Source: Spirosomataceae bacterium (GTDB lineage: Bacteria > Bacteroidota > Bacteroidia > Cytophagales > Spirosomataceae). Taken from it: a DNA stretch of 8,682 nucleotides. The stretch lies in NCBI GenBank assembly GCA_025455795.1, contig JALOLW010000150.1, positions 1 to 8,682 of the forward strand. The letters run 5' to 3'. Of this stretch, positions 1 to 8,300 are shown piece by piece; the first letter of the stretch is position 1, and every line of letters begins with the position of its first letter. The notes beneath the pieces are model-generated. The model was not told the origin of the DNA and ran no database searches. It saw only the letters and a program-made list of their open reading frames with translations. A program made the position numbers and the translations under genes.

Positions 1-1195
1 AATGAAACAAAATCGTTTCGGCATCGGCCCAAGCCAACCAAAATGCCCCTGGCCCGCCGACCCAAGCCTCGTCGCGGAGGCGGTCGAGGGTTTTGAGTTT
101 GGCGGTAGTGGGGTCGAGAAGTGCAATCCAACGATCTTTGTTGTCTTGCGCCCGCGCCATCACCACGCAATATTTGCCGTCTTCCGACCACGAAACGTTG
201 AAAAACTGCACCTTGCGCTCGGTAGGTTTTTTGGTTTTGGTGGTGTCTGCTTTGTAATCTTTGACGTAATCGGGCTTATCGGTGAGGCCCGTCAAGCCCG
301 TGGTTTTGACTTCTTTGACCGTATCACCTTTGACATCATAGACAAACAACTGCGACGACGACAGCGGTGCGCCTACTTTGGTGCGGGCGGCAATGTCCTC
401 AGTAAAACCCGACTCCGTGACGTAGTTGGGAACAATCGTCGCTTTGGCGTCGCGGGCGGTTTTGGTGGTGGTATAAGTGATGAAGTTTTCGGTGGGCGAC
501 ACGCTGACGTTGCCCGCAAAAGCGTCATTTAGGTAAATCTCTTTGGGGCGTTTGGGCAGGTCGGCTTTGGCTATTTTGTCGCCTTCTTTTTTCTTGTCGG
601 CGCGTTCTTTCAAAATCTGAAATAGGGCCAACTGGTCGGTTTTTTGCCACTTTTCTTGCTCATTTTGAACGGCTTCGGCTTTCTTTGTTCCCGCCTGAAA
701 ATGGGTCAGTTGTGAGAGTTCGCCCGTGTTGATTTTGAGGGCAAAGAGGTTGTTGGTACGCCTAAAAATGACCTTGCTTTCGTCGCCGTTGAAGGTAGGA
801 TTGGACTCGTTCTCAACGGTGTTGGTCAATTGGCGGATTTGCCCCGTTTTGGCATCCATCCAATACACATCACCGTTTTTCTCATAGACTTTTTGCGTTT
901 TGGCGCGGTTGTAGGTGCCGCCCGCGCTCGGCAAGGCGCGTCGCTCGGTGGGGGTTACTTTGCGGGTTTTTTGGGTAGCAAGTTCATAGACATACAGCGA
1001 GTCGCTGGTGGCCTTGTCGGGGTTCCAGTTAAAATAAACTTTCGTACCATCTTCGCTCCAAAACGGATTGGTCGGGGCTACGCCAATCCACTTGGGGTCG
1101 CGCATGATTTTTTCGACCGTAAGCGGGGCGAGGGTTTGGGCGTAGAGAGAAACACTAAGAAAAAAAGTGAAGAGATTGGTAATCAGCGATTTCAT
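1..1195 (-). CDS. S9 family peptidase (DPP-IV/prolyl oligopeptidase type), N-terminal part only
   Basis: Reading the minus strand from the ATG at 1195-1193 gives an uninterrupted frame of 398 codons that runs off the left edge. Residues 1-19 form a signal peptide (Lys2, hydrophobic core, cleavage expected at LYA|Q), so the protein is probably periplasmic or outer-membrane associated. The mature part opens with MRDPKWIGVAPTNPFWSEDG (residues 31-50), a block I associate with Bacteroidota S9 peptidases. It continues with propeller-like repeats of the type 'WSEDG..vyFNWN' and 'VSWSEDGKYCVVMA' (about residues 335-350). A Lys/Glu-rich insertion lies near residues 165-215. Family members are serine peptidases in which this N-terminal beta-propeller gates a C-terminal alpha/beta-hydrolase domain carrying Ser-Asp-His. 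That domain would lie beyond base 1, so activity cannot be judged here. The gene is divergent from the CoA-transferase gene. The family call is fairly safe; the substrate is unknown. Confidence 0.85.
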   Translation of the reverse strand, partial: MKSLITNLFTFFLSVSLYAQTLAPLTVEKIMRDPKWIGVAPTNPFWSEDGTKVYFNWNPDKATSDSLYVYELATQKTRKVTPTERRALPSAGGTYNRAKTQKVYEKNGDVYWMDAKTGQIRQLTNTVENESNPTFNGDESKVIFRRTNNLFALKINTGELSQLTHFQAGTKKAEAVQNEQEKWQKTDQLALFQILKERADKKKEGDKIAKADLPKRPKEIYLNDAFAGNVSVSPTENFITYTTTKTARDAKATIVPNYVTESGFTEDIAARTKVGAPLSSSQLFVYDVKGDTVKEVKTTGLTGLTDKPDYVKDYKADTTKTKKPTERKVQFFNVSWSEDGKYCVVMARAQDNKDRWIALLDPTTAKLKTLDRLRDEAWVGGPGAFWLAWADAETILFH

Positions 1196-1217
1196 GTTAG
1201 AAGTTTGGTTTGGAGTC

Positions 1218-1225
1218 CAAAAATA
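1218..1225 (-). promoter_or_regulatory. Possible -7 element (TAnnTTTG) for the S9 peptidase gene
   Basis: On the minus strand these bases read TATTTTTG, an exact match to the Bacteroidota -7 consensus TAnnTTTG, 22 bases upstream of the peptidase ATG. I see no good -33 TTG at the usual distance. The implied 5' leader would be only about 15 nt, so this is tentative. Confidence 0.35.
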
Positions 1226-1233
1226 GAGATATT

Positions 1234-1291
1234 TTGTGGGAACTTACCGATAAGTGTCATTTTTTTGGAAAGGCAAAAGGCTGTATTGTTG
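1234..1291 (+). promoter_or_regulatory. Possible promoter(s) for the CoA-transferase gene
   Basis: Two imperfect TAnnTTTG-like elements lie upstream of the ATG at 1309. TTTTTTTG (1260-1267) has a TTG 23 bp upstream (1234-1236). TATTGTTG (1284-1291) has a TTG 16 bp upstream (1265-1267). Each has one mismatch to the consensus, and they would leave leaders of roughly 35 and 11 nt. Only one is likely to be used, and neither is certain. No Shine-Dalgarno motif precedes the start. Confidence 0.25.
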
Positions 1292-1308
1292 TACTCAAAA
1301 TCTATTTT

Positions 1309-2595
1309 ATGCGACCCAAAATTAGTTACATTCCCCCCCAAGAAGCACTTGCTTGTGTGCAGTCAGGACATCGGGTTTTTGTGCAAGGCAGTGCCCAAAC
1401 CCCCACCTACTTGCTCCATCATCTATCGCAAGAAGCCCCACGACTGCGCGATGTCGAAGTGGTCTCTATCACACTTTACGGTGACATTTTTATAGACAAA
1501 CCTGCCTTTGAAGGCCACTTTCATATCAACTCGTTGTTTGTATCGGAGAGCGTCCGCAAGGCGGTCAATGAAGGCCGTGCTGATTACGTCCCCGTGTTTT
1601 TAAGCGAAATCCCCGAGTTGTTTGGGCAAAATATTCTACCGATTGACGTAGCCCTCGTACAAGTGTCGGTGCCAGACCAACACGGTTATTGTTCGTTGGG
1701 GCTGTCGGTGGACATTGCCCGTTCTGCCGTCAATAACGCCCGTTTTGTGGTGGCCCAAGTCAATCCCAACGTTCCTCGTACGCACGGCGACGGCATTATT
1801 CACGCCAGTCGTTTTCACGCGATGGTGTATTGCGAAGACGCGCTCCACGAAGGAAATTTTGGCGGTGAGGTATCAGACATTGACGAAAAAATTGGGCAGC
1901 ACATCGCCGAATTGATAGACGACGGCAGCACACTCCAAATGGGCATCGGCTCGATTCCCAACGCGGTTTTGAAATGTCTCCAACATCACCAAAACTTAGG
2001 AGTACATACCGAAATGTTCAGCGATGGACTCATTGATTTGTTTGACAAAGACGTGATTAACAATAAGTTCAAGAAAATTTATCCCAACAAAACGGTCACG
2101 GGTTTTGCCCTTGGGAGCAAACGCCTCTACGACTACGTCAACGACAATCCTGCCTTCGCGTTTTTGGACATAGATTTTGTCAATGACCCGCACAATATCC
2201 GCCAAAACCCGAAAGTAGTGGCCATCAACAGCGCGGTGGAGGTGGATGTGACAGGCCAAATCTGCGCCGATTCTATCGGTACTTACCAGTATTCGGGCGT
2301 GGGTGGGCAAATGGATTTTATGCGCGGCGCGGCGTTGAGCCAAGGCGGCAAACCCATCATTGCCTTGCCCTCGCGCACGCAGAAGGGCGTGTCGCGCATT
2401 GTGCTGTACCTCAAGCTGGGTGCGGGGGTGGTCACCACCCGCGCCCACGCCCACTACGTCATTACGGAATACGGCGTGGCGTATCTTTTTGGCAAAAATC
2501 TCCGTCAACGGGCCAAAGCGCTCATCGCTATTGCCCACCCCGACGACCGCGAAACCCTCGAACAAGCCTGTTTTGAACGCTTCAAGGGGTTTTAA
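1309..2595 (+). CDS. Acetyl-CoA hydrolase/transferase family protein (family I-type CoA-transferase)
   Basis: This encodes a 428-residue cytoplasmic enzyme that should move CoA between an acyl-CoA and a free carboxylate through a glutamyl-CoA thioester; acetate or 4-hydroxybutyrate are common partners in the family. The block VHTEMFSDG contains the expected catalytic Glu (E235). The C-terminal half has the family signature GVGGQMDF (residues 330-337), followed by a 'GGKPIIALPS' stretch and an ITEYGVAYLFGK motif. The length matches the usual ~430 residues. I chose the ATG at 1309 because MRPKISYIPPQEAL resembles family N-termini. The frame also stays open upstream to a TTG at 1210, but that 33-residue extension is low complexity and overlaps the divergent promoter region. 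The gene lies 65 bp upstream of an ATP-grasp ligase on the same strand and may be co-transcribed with it. The physiological substrate cannot be read from the sequence. Confidence 0.9.
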   Translation: MRPKISYIPPQEALACVQSGHRVFVQGSAQTPTYLLHHLSQEAPRLRDVEVVSITLYGDIFIDKPAFEGHFHINSLFVSESVRKAVNEGRADYVPVFLSEIPELFGQNILPIDVALVQVSVPDQHGYCSLGLSVDIARSAVNNARFVVAQVNPNVPRTHGDGIIHASRFHAMVYCEDALHEGNFGGEVSDIDEKIGQHIAELIDDGSTLQMGIGSIPNAVLKCLQHHQNLGVHTEMFSDGLIDLFDKDVINNKFKKIYPNKTVTGFALGSKRLYDYVNDNPAFAFLDIDFVNDPHNIRQNPKVVAINSAVEVDVTGQICADSIGTYQYSGVGGQMDFMRGAALSQGGKPIIALPSRTQKGVSRIVLYLKLGAGVVTTRAHAHYVITEYGVAYLFGKNLRQRAKALIAIAHPDDRETLEQACFERFKGF

Positions 2596-2607
2596 AAAAA
2601 GCTGATT

Positions 2608-2635
2608 TTGCTCATTGCTAATGTAGGTTCTTTTG
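2608..2635 (+). promoter_or_regulatory. Weak promoter-like pair before the ATP-grasp gene
   Basis: In the 65-bp gap a TTG (2608-2610) is followed after 17 bp by TTCTTTTG (2628-2635), one mismatch from TAnnTTTG, 25 bp before the ATG. If real, the ligase could be transcribed independently of the CoA-transferase. There is no terminator-like hairpin in the gap, so read-through remains equally possible. Confidence 0.2.
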
Positions 2636-2660
2636 CGGTATTTGGCCCAAAACCAATACC

Positions 2661-4238
2661 ATGAGCGATTTTTTGTCCCAAATCCAAAATACCCAACGCC
2701 GCTTTGTTCAGCCTACGCCTCTTTATGCCGCTGGTTCGCCAGAAGAGATTGACGCATTTGAGCAGCTGCAACGCGGCCTTTCCGTGATTTTTGAAACTTC
2801 ATTTCCTGACCCTCTTTCTCCCAAAACCGTGGTAGTACTACCCAGCACCACGCTCGATGAGGAGATTTTGGGCGAATTGGAAGGAGAACTTCACTACGAA
2901 GAACGCATGCTCAGTATGCTGATGCTGCTCCGTATGCCCCGTACGCACTTGGTGTATGTCACGAGTACCCCACTCGACCCCGTCATCGTGGACTATTATT
3001 TGCACTTGCTGCCTGGCGTACCCAGTTGGCACGCTCGCAAACGCCTCACGTTATTGAGTTGTTATGATTTATCGCCCAAAAGCCTCACGCAGAAGGTTTT
3101 GGAACGACCTCGCTTGATAGAAGCCATCAAGCGACACGTTTCGGCGGAGCATCCAGCCCATTTGGCTTGCTACAACGTCACTGCTTTGGAGCGAACATTG
3201 GCCGTGCAACTTGGCATTCCCATTTATGGCTGCGACCCGCAGTTGCTTCACTGGGGAACCAAAAGCGGCAGTCGGACCATTTTTCGCAAAGCAGGGGTTG
3301 CCCTGCCAGCGGGTTTTGAAAACCTAAGCAGTGAGCAAGAAGTAGCCGAGGCTTTGACCCAACTCAAACAAACCTATCCTGCACTTCGCAAGGCGGTGGT
3401 CAAACTCAACGAAGGATTTGGGGGCGAAGGCAACGCGATTTTTTCGTACCAAGACGCGCCATCAGATGGCCCCTTGGGCGCGTGGATAGCGCAGCAACTC
3501 CCCCACCGTCTTCAACTGGTCGCGCCCATGCTCACTTACGAAATGTTTATGCGCAAAATGGCCGAAATGCGGGGAATTGTGGAGGTATTTTTGGAAGGAG
3601 ACATCAAAACCTCGCCCTCGGTACAGTGCCGTATTACGCCCTTGGGACAGGTCGAAATCATCTCTACCCACGACCAAGTGCTGCGTGGCGCGTCGGGGCA
3701 AGTATTTATTGGCGCGAGCTTCCCCGCCGCGTCTGATTACTGCATCGAAATCGGCGAAATGGGCGAGCGTATTGCCAAAGAAATGGCCAACCTGGGCGTT
3801 TTAGGGCGGTTTGGCGTGGATTTTATTTCGGTCAAACAACCCGACGGATGGCAGCATTACGCCATCGAAATCAACTTACGCAAAGGTGGCACCACCCACC
3901 CTTTTTTGATGCTCCAACTGCTCACCCACGGACACTACGAAGCCCACACAGGATGCTACCAAATGCCCAACGGTCAAACACGCTGTTATTTTGCCTCCGA
4001 CAGCCTCAAAAGTGACCTTTACCGAGGAACTACCCCGCAAGATTTGATAGAAATCGCGGTTTTTCACGGATTGCACTACGACGGGGCTTCGCAAGAGGGA
4101 GTCATGTTCCATATGATTGGTGCCATGTCGGAGTTTGGCAAGTTGGGCGTGGTGTGTATTGCCTCCACGCCCCAAAAAGCCCAAGCACTCTACCATAAAA
4201 CCGTAGAAGTGTTTGAATTTGAGTTGAAGCCCGCCTAA
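2661..4238 (+). CDS. ATP-grasp ligase, PGM1-related (peptide/carboxylate-amine ligase-like)
   Basis: The product has 525 residues, no signal peptide, and is probably cytoplasmic. The N-terminal ~200 residues resemble the 'pre-ATP-grasp' domain of this family (VVVLPSTTLDEEIL, then HYEERMLSMLMLLR and VDYYLHLLPGVPS). The ATP-grasp core contains K248 followed by the glycine-rich loop LNEGFGGEGN (249-258), the block STHDQVLRG (335-343), D387 in GVDF, and EINLRKGGTTHPF (403-415), where E403 and N405 are the likely Mg-ATP ligands. The C-terminal part (about 455-525: DLIEIAVFHGLHYD, GVMFHMIGAMSEFGKLGV) resembles the PGM1 C-terminal domain. The best-known relative, from pheganomycin biosynthesis, uses ATP to make a carboxyl phosphate and couples it to an amine, forming a peptide bond. 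Substrates are unknown here, and I see no precursor peptide gene or other biosynthetic gene nearby. Superfamily assignment is strong, subgroup good, reaction inferred. Confidence 0.85.
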   Translation: MSDFLSQIQNTQRRFVQPTPLYAAGSPEEIDAFEQLQRGLSVIFETSFPDPLSPKTVVVLPSTTLDEEILGELEGELHYEERMLSMLMLLRMPRTHLVYVTSTPLDPVIVDYYLHLLPGVPSWHARKRLTLLSCYDLSPKSLTQKVLERPRLIEAIKRHVSAEHPAHLACYNVTALERTLAVQLGIPIYGCDPQLLHWGTKSGSRTIFRKAGVALPAGFENLSSEQEVAEALTQLKQTYPALRKAVVKLNEGFGGEGNAIFSYQDAPSDGPLGAWIAQQLPHRLQLVAPMLTYEMFMRKMAEMRGIVEVFLEGDIKTSPSVQCRITPLGQVEIISTHDQVLRGASGQVFIGASFPAASDYCIEIGEMGERIAKEMANLGVLGRFGVDFISVKQPDGWQHYAIEINLRKGGTTHPFLMLQLLTHGHYEAHTGCYQMPNGQTRCYFASDSLKSDLYRGTTPQDLIEIAVFHGLHYDGASQEGVMFHMIGAMSEFGKLGVVCIASTPQKAQALYHKTVEVFEFELKPA

Positions 4239-4257
4239 AACTTCCCCCTTCTGCTGT

Positions 4258-4283
4258 TGGGTAGAATCCACTCCCCACTTTTT
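4258..4283 (+). terminator. Weak terminator-like hairpin after the ATP-grasp gene
   Basis: TGGG (4258-4261) can pair with CCCA (4274-4277), extended by AG/CT after a one-base mismatch, around a six-base loop and followed by CTTTTT (4278-4283). The stem is short and interrupted, far weaker than the two other terminators in the window, so termination here is doubtful. Confidence 0.22.
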
Positions 4284-4383
4284 ACGACCATTTATAAACA
4301 AAACCACGCGATAATCACTTTATGGATTGGTGAATAAACAAAGGTTTGCCAACATTGCACCCAAATCTAAAACAAACAATCCA

Positions 4384-5145
4384 ATGAAAACTTTGAAATC
4401 TATCGCATTGACGGCCATTTTGTCTTTGGCTGCGTGGTCTGTCCAAGCCCAAACCGTGGACGAAGTAATTGACAAGTATTTTGAAAACACGGGCGGCAAA
4501 GCCAAGTGGGCGGCGTTGAAGAGTATCAAAATCAGCGGCAAAGCCAAAGCGCAAGGTATGGAGATTCCGCTGACTATCGTGCAAGAGCAAGGCGGTAAAC
4601 AAAAGGTGAGCATCAATTTTCAAGGCAAGGAAATCACCCAAGTGGCATTTGATGGCTCAAACGCTTGGACAACCAACTTCCAGACCATGAAAGCCGAAAA
4701 AATGGAAGCCGAAGAAACCGAAAACATGAAAATCAACGGTGCTTCTGACTTCCCCGACCCTTTCTTGGGGTACAAAGACAAAGGCTACAAAGCCGAACTC
4801 GAAGGCAAAGAAACCATCGAAGGCACCGAATGTTTCAAAGTAAAACTGACCAAGAAACCCATCAAAGTGGATGGCAAATCAGAAGATGAGGTGTCGTATT
4901 ACTTCTTTGATACTCAAAACTTTGTGCCTATCATGTCGCGCACTACGGGCAAAAAAGGCCAAATGAAGGGCATTGTGCAAGAAACTTTGATGAGCGACTA
5001 CCAAGAAACTTCCAGCGGTATCATGATGCCCTTCTCGATGAGCATGAAGTTCAACGGCCAAGTAGGACAAGCCATGACGGCCGACAAGGTCGAAACCAAC
5101 ATCACCATTGACCCCAAAGAATACGTTATGCCCGAAGGCAAGTAA
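4384..5145 (+). CDS. Exported LolA-like protein ('outer membrane lipoprotein-sorting protein' family)
   Basis: This encodes a 253-residue protein with a clear signal peptide (MKTLKSIALTAILSL..., residues 1-22, cleavage VQA|Q), so it should reach the periplasm. The mature chain starts TVDEVIDKYFENTGGKAKWAALKSIKISGK, then shows alternating beta-strand patterns including FDGSNAW (89-95) and a late EGTECFKVKLTKK strand. This pattern is typical of the proteins annotated as lipoprotein-sorting, LolA/LolB-like half-barrel proteins in Bacteroidota. Such folds bind acyl chains or hydrophobic ligands; the true role of this subgroup is not established, and it is not a classical LolA. No lipobox Cys follows the signal peptide. 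I chose the ATG at 4384 because it gives the proper signal peptide; the frame continues upstream to about 4327 with no plausible export signal. It is probably monocistronic, with a strong terminator just downstream. The mature chain is rich in Lys and Glu. Confidence 0.72.
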   Translation: MKTLKSIALTAILSLAAWSVQAQTVDEVIDKYFENTGGKAKWAALKSIKISGKAKAQGMEIPLTIVQEQGGKQKVSINFQGKEITQVAFDGSNAWTTNFQTMKAEKMEAEETENMKINGASDFPDPFLGYKDKGYKAELEGKETIEGTECFKVKLTKKPIKVDGKSEDEVSYYFFDTQNFVPIMSRTTGKKGQMKGIVQETLMSDYQETSSGIMMPFSMSMKFNGQVGQAMTADKVETNITIDPKEYVMPEGK

Positions 5146-5156
5146 TATTCTTCCCC

Positions 5157-5193
5157 AAAAAGCCCTCTTACTCCAAGCAGAGGGCTTTTTTTT
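5157..5193 (+). terminator. Strong intrinsic terminator of the LolA-like gene
   Basis: AGCCCTCT (5161-5168) pairs perfectly with AGAGGGCT (5179-5186) around a ten-base loop. The flanking A run (5157-5160) pairs with the following T run, and an eight-T tract spans 5186-5193. The hairpin starts 12 bases after the stop codon, so it ends that transcript and separates it from the propeller gene. Confidence 0.9.
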
Positions 5194-5218
5194 ACTGCAT
5201 ACAAGAAAAAAGCACCAA

Positions 5219-5282
5219 TTTGTCATGCCGAGGAACGAGGCATCTAAGTCGTTATAGATGCCTCGTTTCTCGGCATGACAAA
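5219..5282. repeat. Long palindromic intergenic repeat (28-bp arms)
   Basis: The left arm (5219-5246) and right arm (5255-5282) are reverse complements over 28 positions except one (G5233 opposite T5268, a G-U pair in RNA), around an eight-base loop. The arm core reads GTCATGCCGAGGAACGAGGC. It resembles the 'GTCAT(T)GCGAGGAACGAAGCAATC'-type palindromes that I recall being dispersed in intergenic regions of many bacterial genomes; this is recollection, not a search. It has no T tract, lies 25 bp after a complete terminator and does not code, so it is more likely a REP/MITE-like dispersed element than a second terminator. No target-site duplication is visible at its ends. Confidence 0.85.
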
Positions 5283-5343
5283 AGTATCTTTCGTATGATT
5301 ACTTATCTCCATAATCTTAAAACTAAATATCATTCTTCAATCT

Positions 5344-8300
5344 ATGAATCTTTCAAAACGACTACTTCTCATTCTCATAGCCCCCTTCGGGGGTTTGGGG
5401 GCTTTCGGGGCTTTTGCCCAAGAACCCATCCCTCTCAAAGGCGATGAACTTTTTGGCACCCTCCGCGCCCGTCAAATCGGCCCCGCGCTCATGTCGGGGC
5501 GGATTGTCGAACTCGAAGCCCACCCCACCGATCCCCGCGTGATGTACGTAGGCGCGGCAGGCGGGGGTGTGTGGCGGTCCAAAGACGGCGGTGTGACTTA
5601 TCAATCTATTTTTGACAAACACACGCAGTGCATCGGCGCCATTGCCCTTGACCCCACCAACCCCGACAAAAACATCTGGGTAGGCACGGGCGAAGTGTGG
5701 ACCCGCAACAGCGTGAGCATCGGCGACGGTATCTATAAATCTTCCGACGGCGGCGAGAATTTCACCAAAATGGGTCTTGAAAAATCGGAACGCATCAGCG
5801 CGATTGAGATAGACCCCACCAATGCCAACGTGGTCTATGCAGGAGTGCAAGGCGCACTCTGGAGCGCGAGCGCCGACCGTGGCGTGTACAAAACCACCGA
5901 CGGCGGCAAAACCTGGGAGAAAATCTTGTACGTGGACGAAAACACGGGCTGCTCCGAACTCGTCATGGACCCCAAAAACCCACAAGTACTGTACGCGGCA
6001 TTTTGGGAACACCGCCGCACGGCTTGGTCGTTCAACTCGGGCGGCTTACAGTCGGCCTTGTACAAAACCACCGACGGCGGTAAAACCTGGAACAAAATCC
6101 ACAACGGTTTTCCTGCGGGGAAGTTGGGGCGTATCGCGGTAGCCATCGCGCCCTCCAATCCCAACATTTTGTACTCGGTTATTGAATCCGAAAAAGACGA
6201 CACCAAAGGGCTGTACCGCTCCGACGACGCGGGTGCCAACTGGAAACGCACCAACGGTGACTTTGAACTCACCGTGCGTCCGTTTTACTTCTCCCGCATC
6301 GTGATTGACCCCAAAAACCCTGATATTCTCTACAAGGCGGGTTTGAGTGGTTCGGTAAGCCGCGACGGTGGCAAAACCTTCCGTACCCTGGGCTATATGC
6401 ACTCCGACATCCACGATTTTGTGATTGACCCCAACAACACCGACCACCTTACCATCGCCACCGACGGCGGCGTGTACCGCTCTTGGGACGGCGGCAGCGT
6501 GTTGGACATGGTCAAAAACCTGCCCGTTTCGCAGTTTTATCAAGTCAGCGTGGACAACGCCAAACCTTATAAAGTCTATGGTGGCTTGCAAGACAACGGC
6601 TCTTGGTACGGCCCTTCGGAAAGTCCTGGCGGCATCGAAAACCGCGATTGGTTCAGCGTGGGGCAGGGCGACGGTTTCCGCGTTTATCGCCACCCCACCA
6701 AAGCCAACATCACTTATTCTGAAATGCAAGGGGCTGAATACATCTGGCGGTACGACATTGACCGCAAGCAGTCCAAAGTCATCAAACCACTGGCCGAAGC
6801 CAACGAACCCAAACTGCGCTTCAACTGGAACGCCGCCATGAACCTCAGCCCGCACAAACCCGACCGCCTCTACATCGGTAGTCAGTTTTTGCACCGCTCC
6901 GACGACATGGGCGAAACTTGGACCAAAATCTCGCCCGACCTCACCACCAACGACCCCGCCAAGCAGCAACAAGAAAACTCTGGCGGCCTCTCCGCCGATA
7001 ATTCGGGTGCCGAAAACCACTGTACGATTTTTAGCGTGGCCGAGTCGCCCCTCGACGAAAACATCATCTGGGTAGGCACCGACGACGGCAACGTGCAAGT
7101 CACTACCGACAGCGGCAAGACCTGGACCAACGTGGTAGCCAACGTGCCAAACCTTCCCAAAAACACTTGGGCGTACCACGTAGAGCCGAGCCGTTTTGAC
7201 AAAAACACCTGTTACGTGGTGTTTGAAGGCCACTCATCGGGCGATTTTGCGCCTTATACCTACAAAACCACCGACGGCGGCAAGACTTGGAAATCCATCG
7301 TCACCAAAGACATCCCGACCTACGTGCGCCACATCAAAGAAGATTTGGTCAATCCGAATCTGTTGTTTTTGGGAACAGAATTGGGCTTGTACGTGACCGT
7401 GGATGGTGGACAAAACTGGTCGCAGTTTAAATCCAACGTACCGCCCGTGGCCGTGCATTACATCGCTATTCACCCCGAAACCAACGACTTGGTATTGGCC
7501 ACGCATGGACGCGGCATCATCATCTTGGACGACATCAGCCCCTTGCGCCAAATCACCAAAGACGTGATAGCCAAAGACGTGGTGTTTATGCAAACCAAAC
7601 CGACCGTAGTGCGCGAAGACGCGGCTTTTGCCGAAGGTGGCGACGCGGGCGAGTACGTGGGCGACAACCCAAGCCGCGTGGCCAAAATCATCTACTACCT
7701 CAAAAACCGCCATACGTTTGGCAAAATGACGATGGAGATTTTTGACAAAGACGGCAAAAAAGTGGGTGACTTGGTCCCTGGCAAATCGAAAGGCATCAAC
7801 GTGGTGGACTGGGCGTATCGCCTCAAAACCCCCAAAGTAGCCAAAGCCAAAACGCTCTCGTTTGGGGGCTTTACAGCACCGCGCTTGCCCGTGGGTACTT
7901 ATACCGTCAAAATGACCAAAGGCACCAACACCTACGAACACAAAGTAACGCTCGTGGCCGACCCCAACTCGATGCACACCGACGCCGACCGCGCCGCGCA
8001 GTACGAAACCACCATGAAGCTCTACGACATGACCGAGCAACTCGCCTACATGGTGGACAACCTCGACGCCATGCGTGATGGCGCCGCCGACCGCCTGACC
8101 AAAAACGCCAAACTCAAAAAAGTGGTAGAACCCATGCTCAAAGAGTTTGACGCGCTCAAAGAAACCCTCGTGGTGACCAAAGGCGACAACTACGTGGGAG
8201 CAGCCGAGCCGCAGTTCCGCGAGAAGTTGGCGAGCCTTTACAGCGAAGTGGCAGGCTACGCGGGCCGCCCCTCCAACGCCCAAATGGCCAATTTGAAGGT

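Noticed and set aside
2..1495. Plus-strand frames at 2-532 and 830-1495.
   Set aside because: They lie opposite the S9 peptidase, whose minus-strand reading gives a signal peptide and recognised family blocks. The second also runs into the start of the CoA-transferase in another frame.
1996..2565. A 189-codon minus-strand frame opposite the CoA-transferase gene.
   Set aside because: It has the same codon-aligned antisense artefact, with no family resemblance, while the sense strand carries a well-conserved enzyme.
5219..5282. The palindrome considered as a transcription terminator.
   Set aside because: It has no T tract on either strand, and a complete terminator already ends 25 bp upstream.
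5220..5447. A 75-codon plus-strand frame across the palindrome and the start of the propeller gene.
   Set aside because: It is made of palindrome sequence plus an out-of-frame reading of the signal peptide, with no initiation context and no homologous character.
5887..7290. Regularly recurring 30-nt repeats considered as a CRISPR-like array.
   Set aside because: The copies are in frame within one long coding sequence, unevenly spaced, and encode Asp-boxes.
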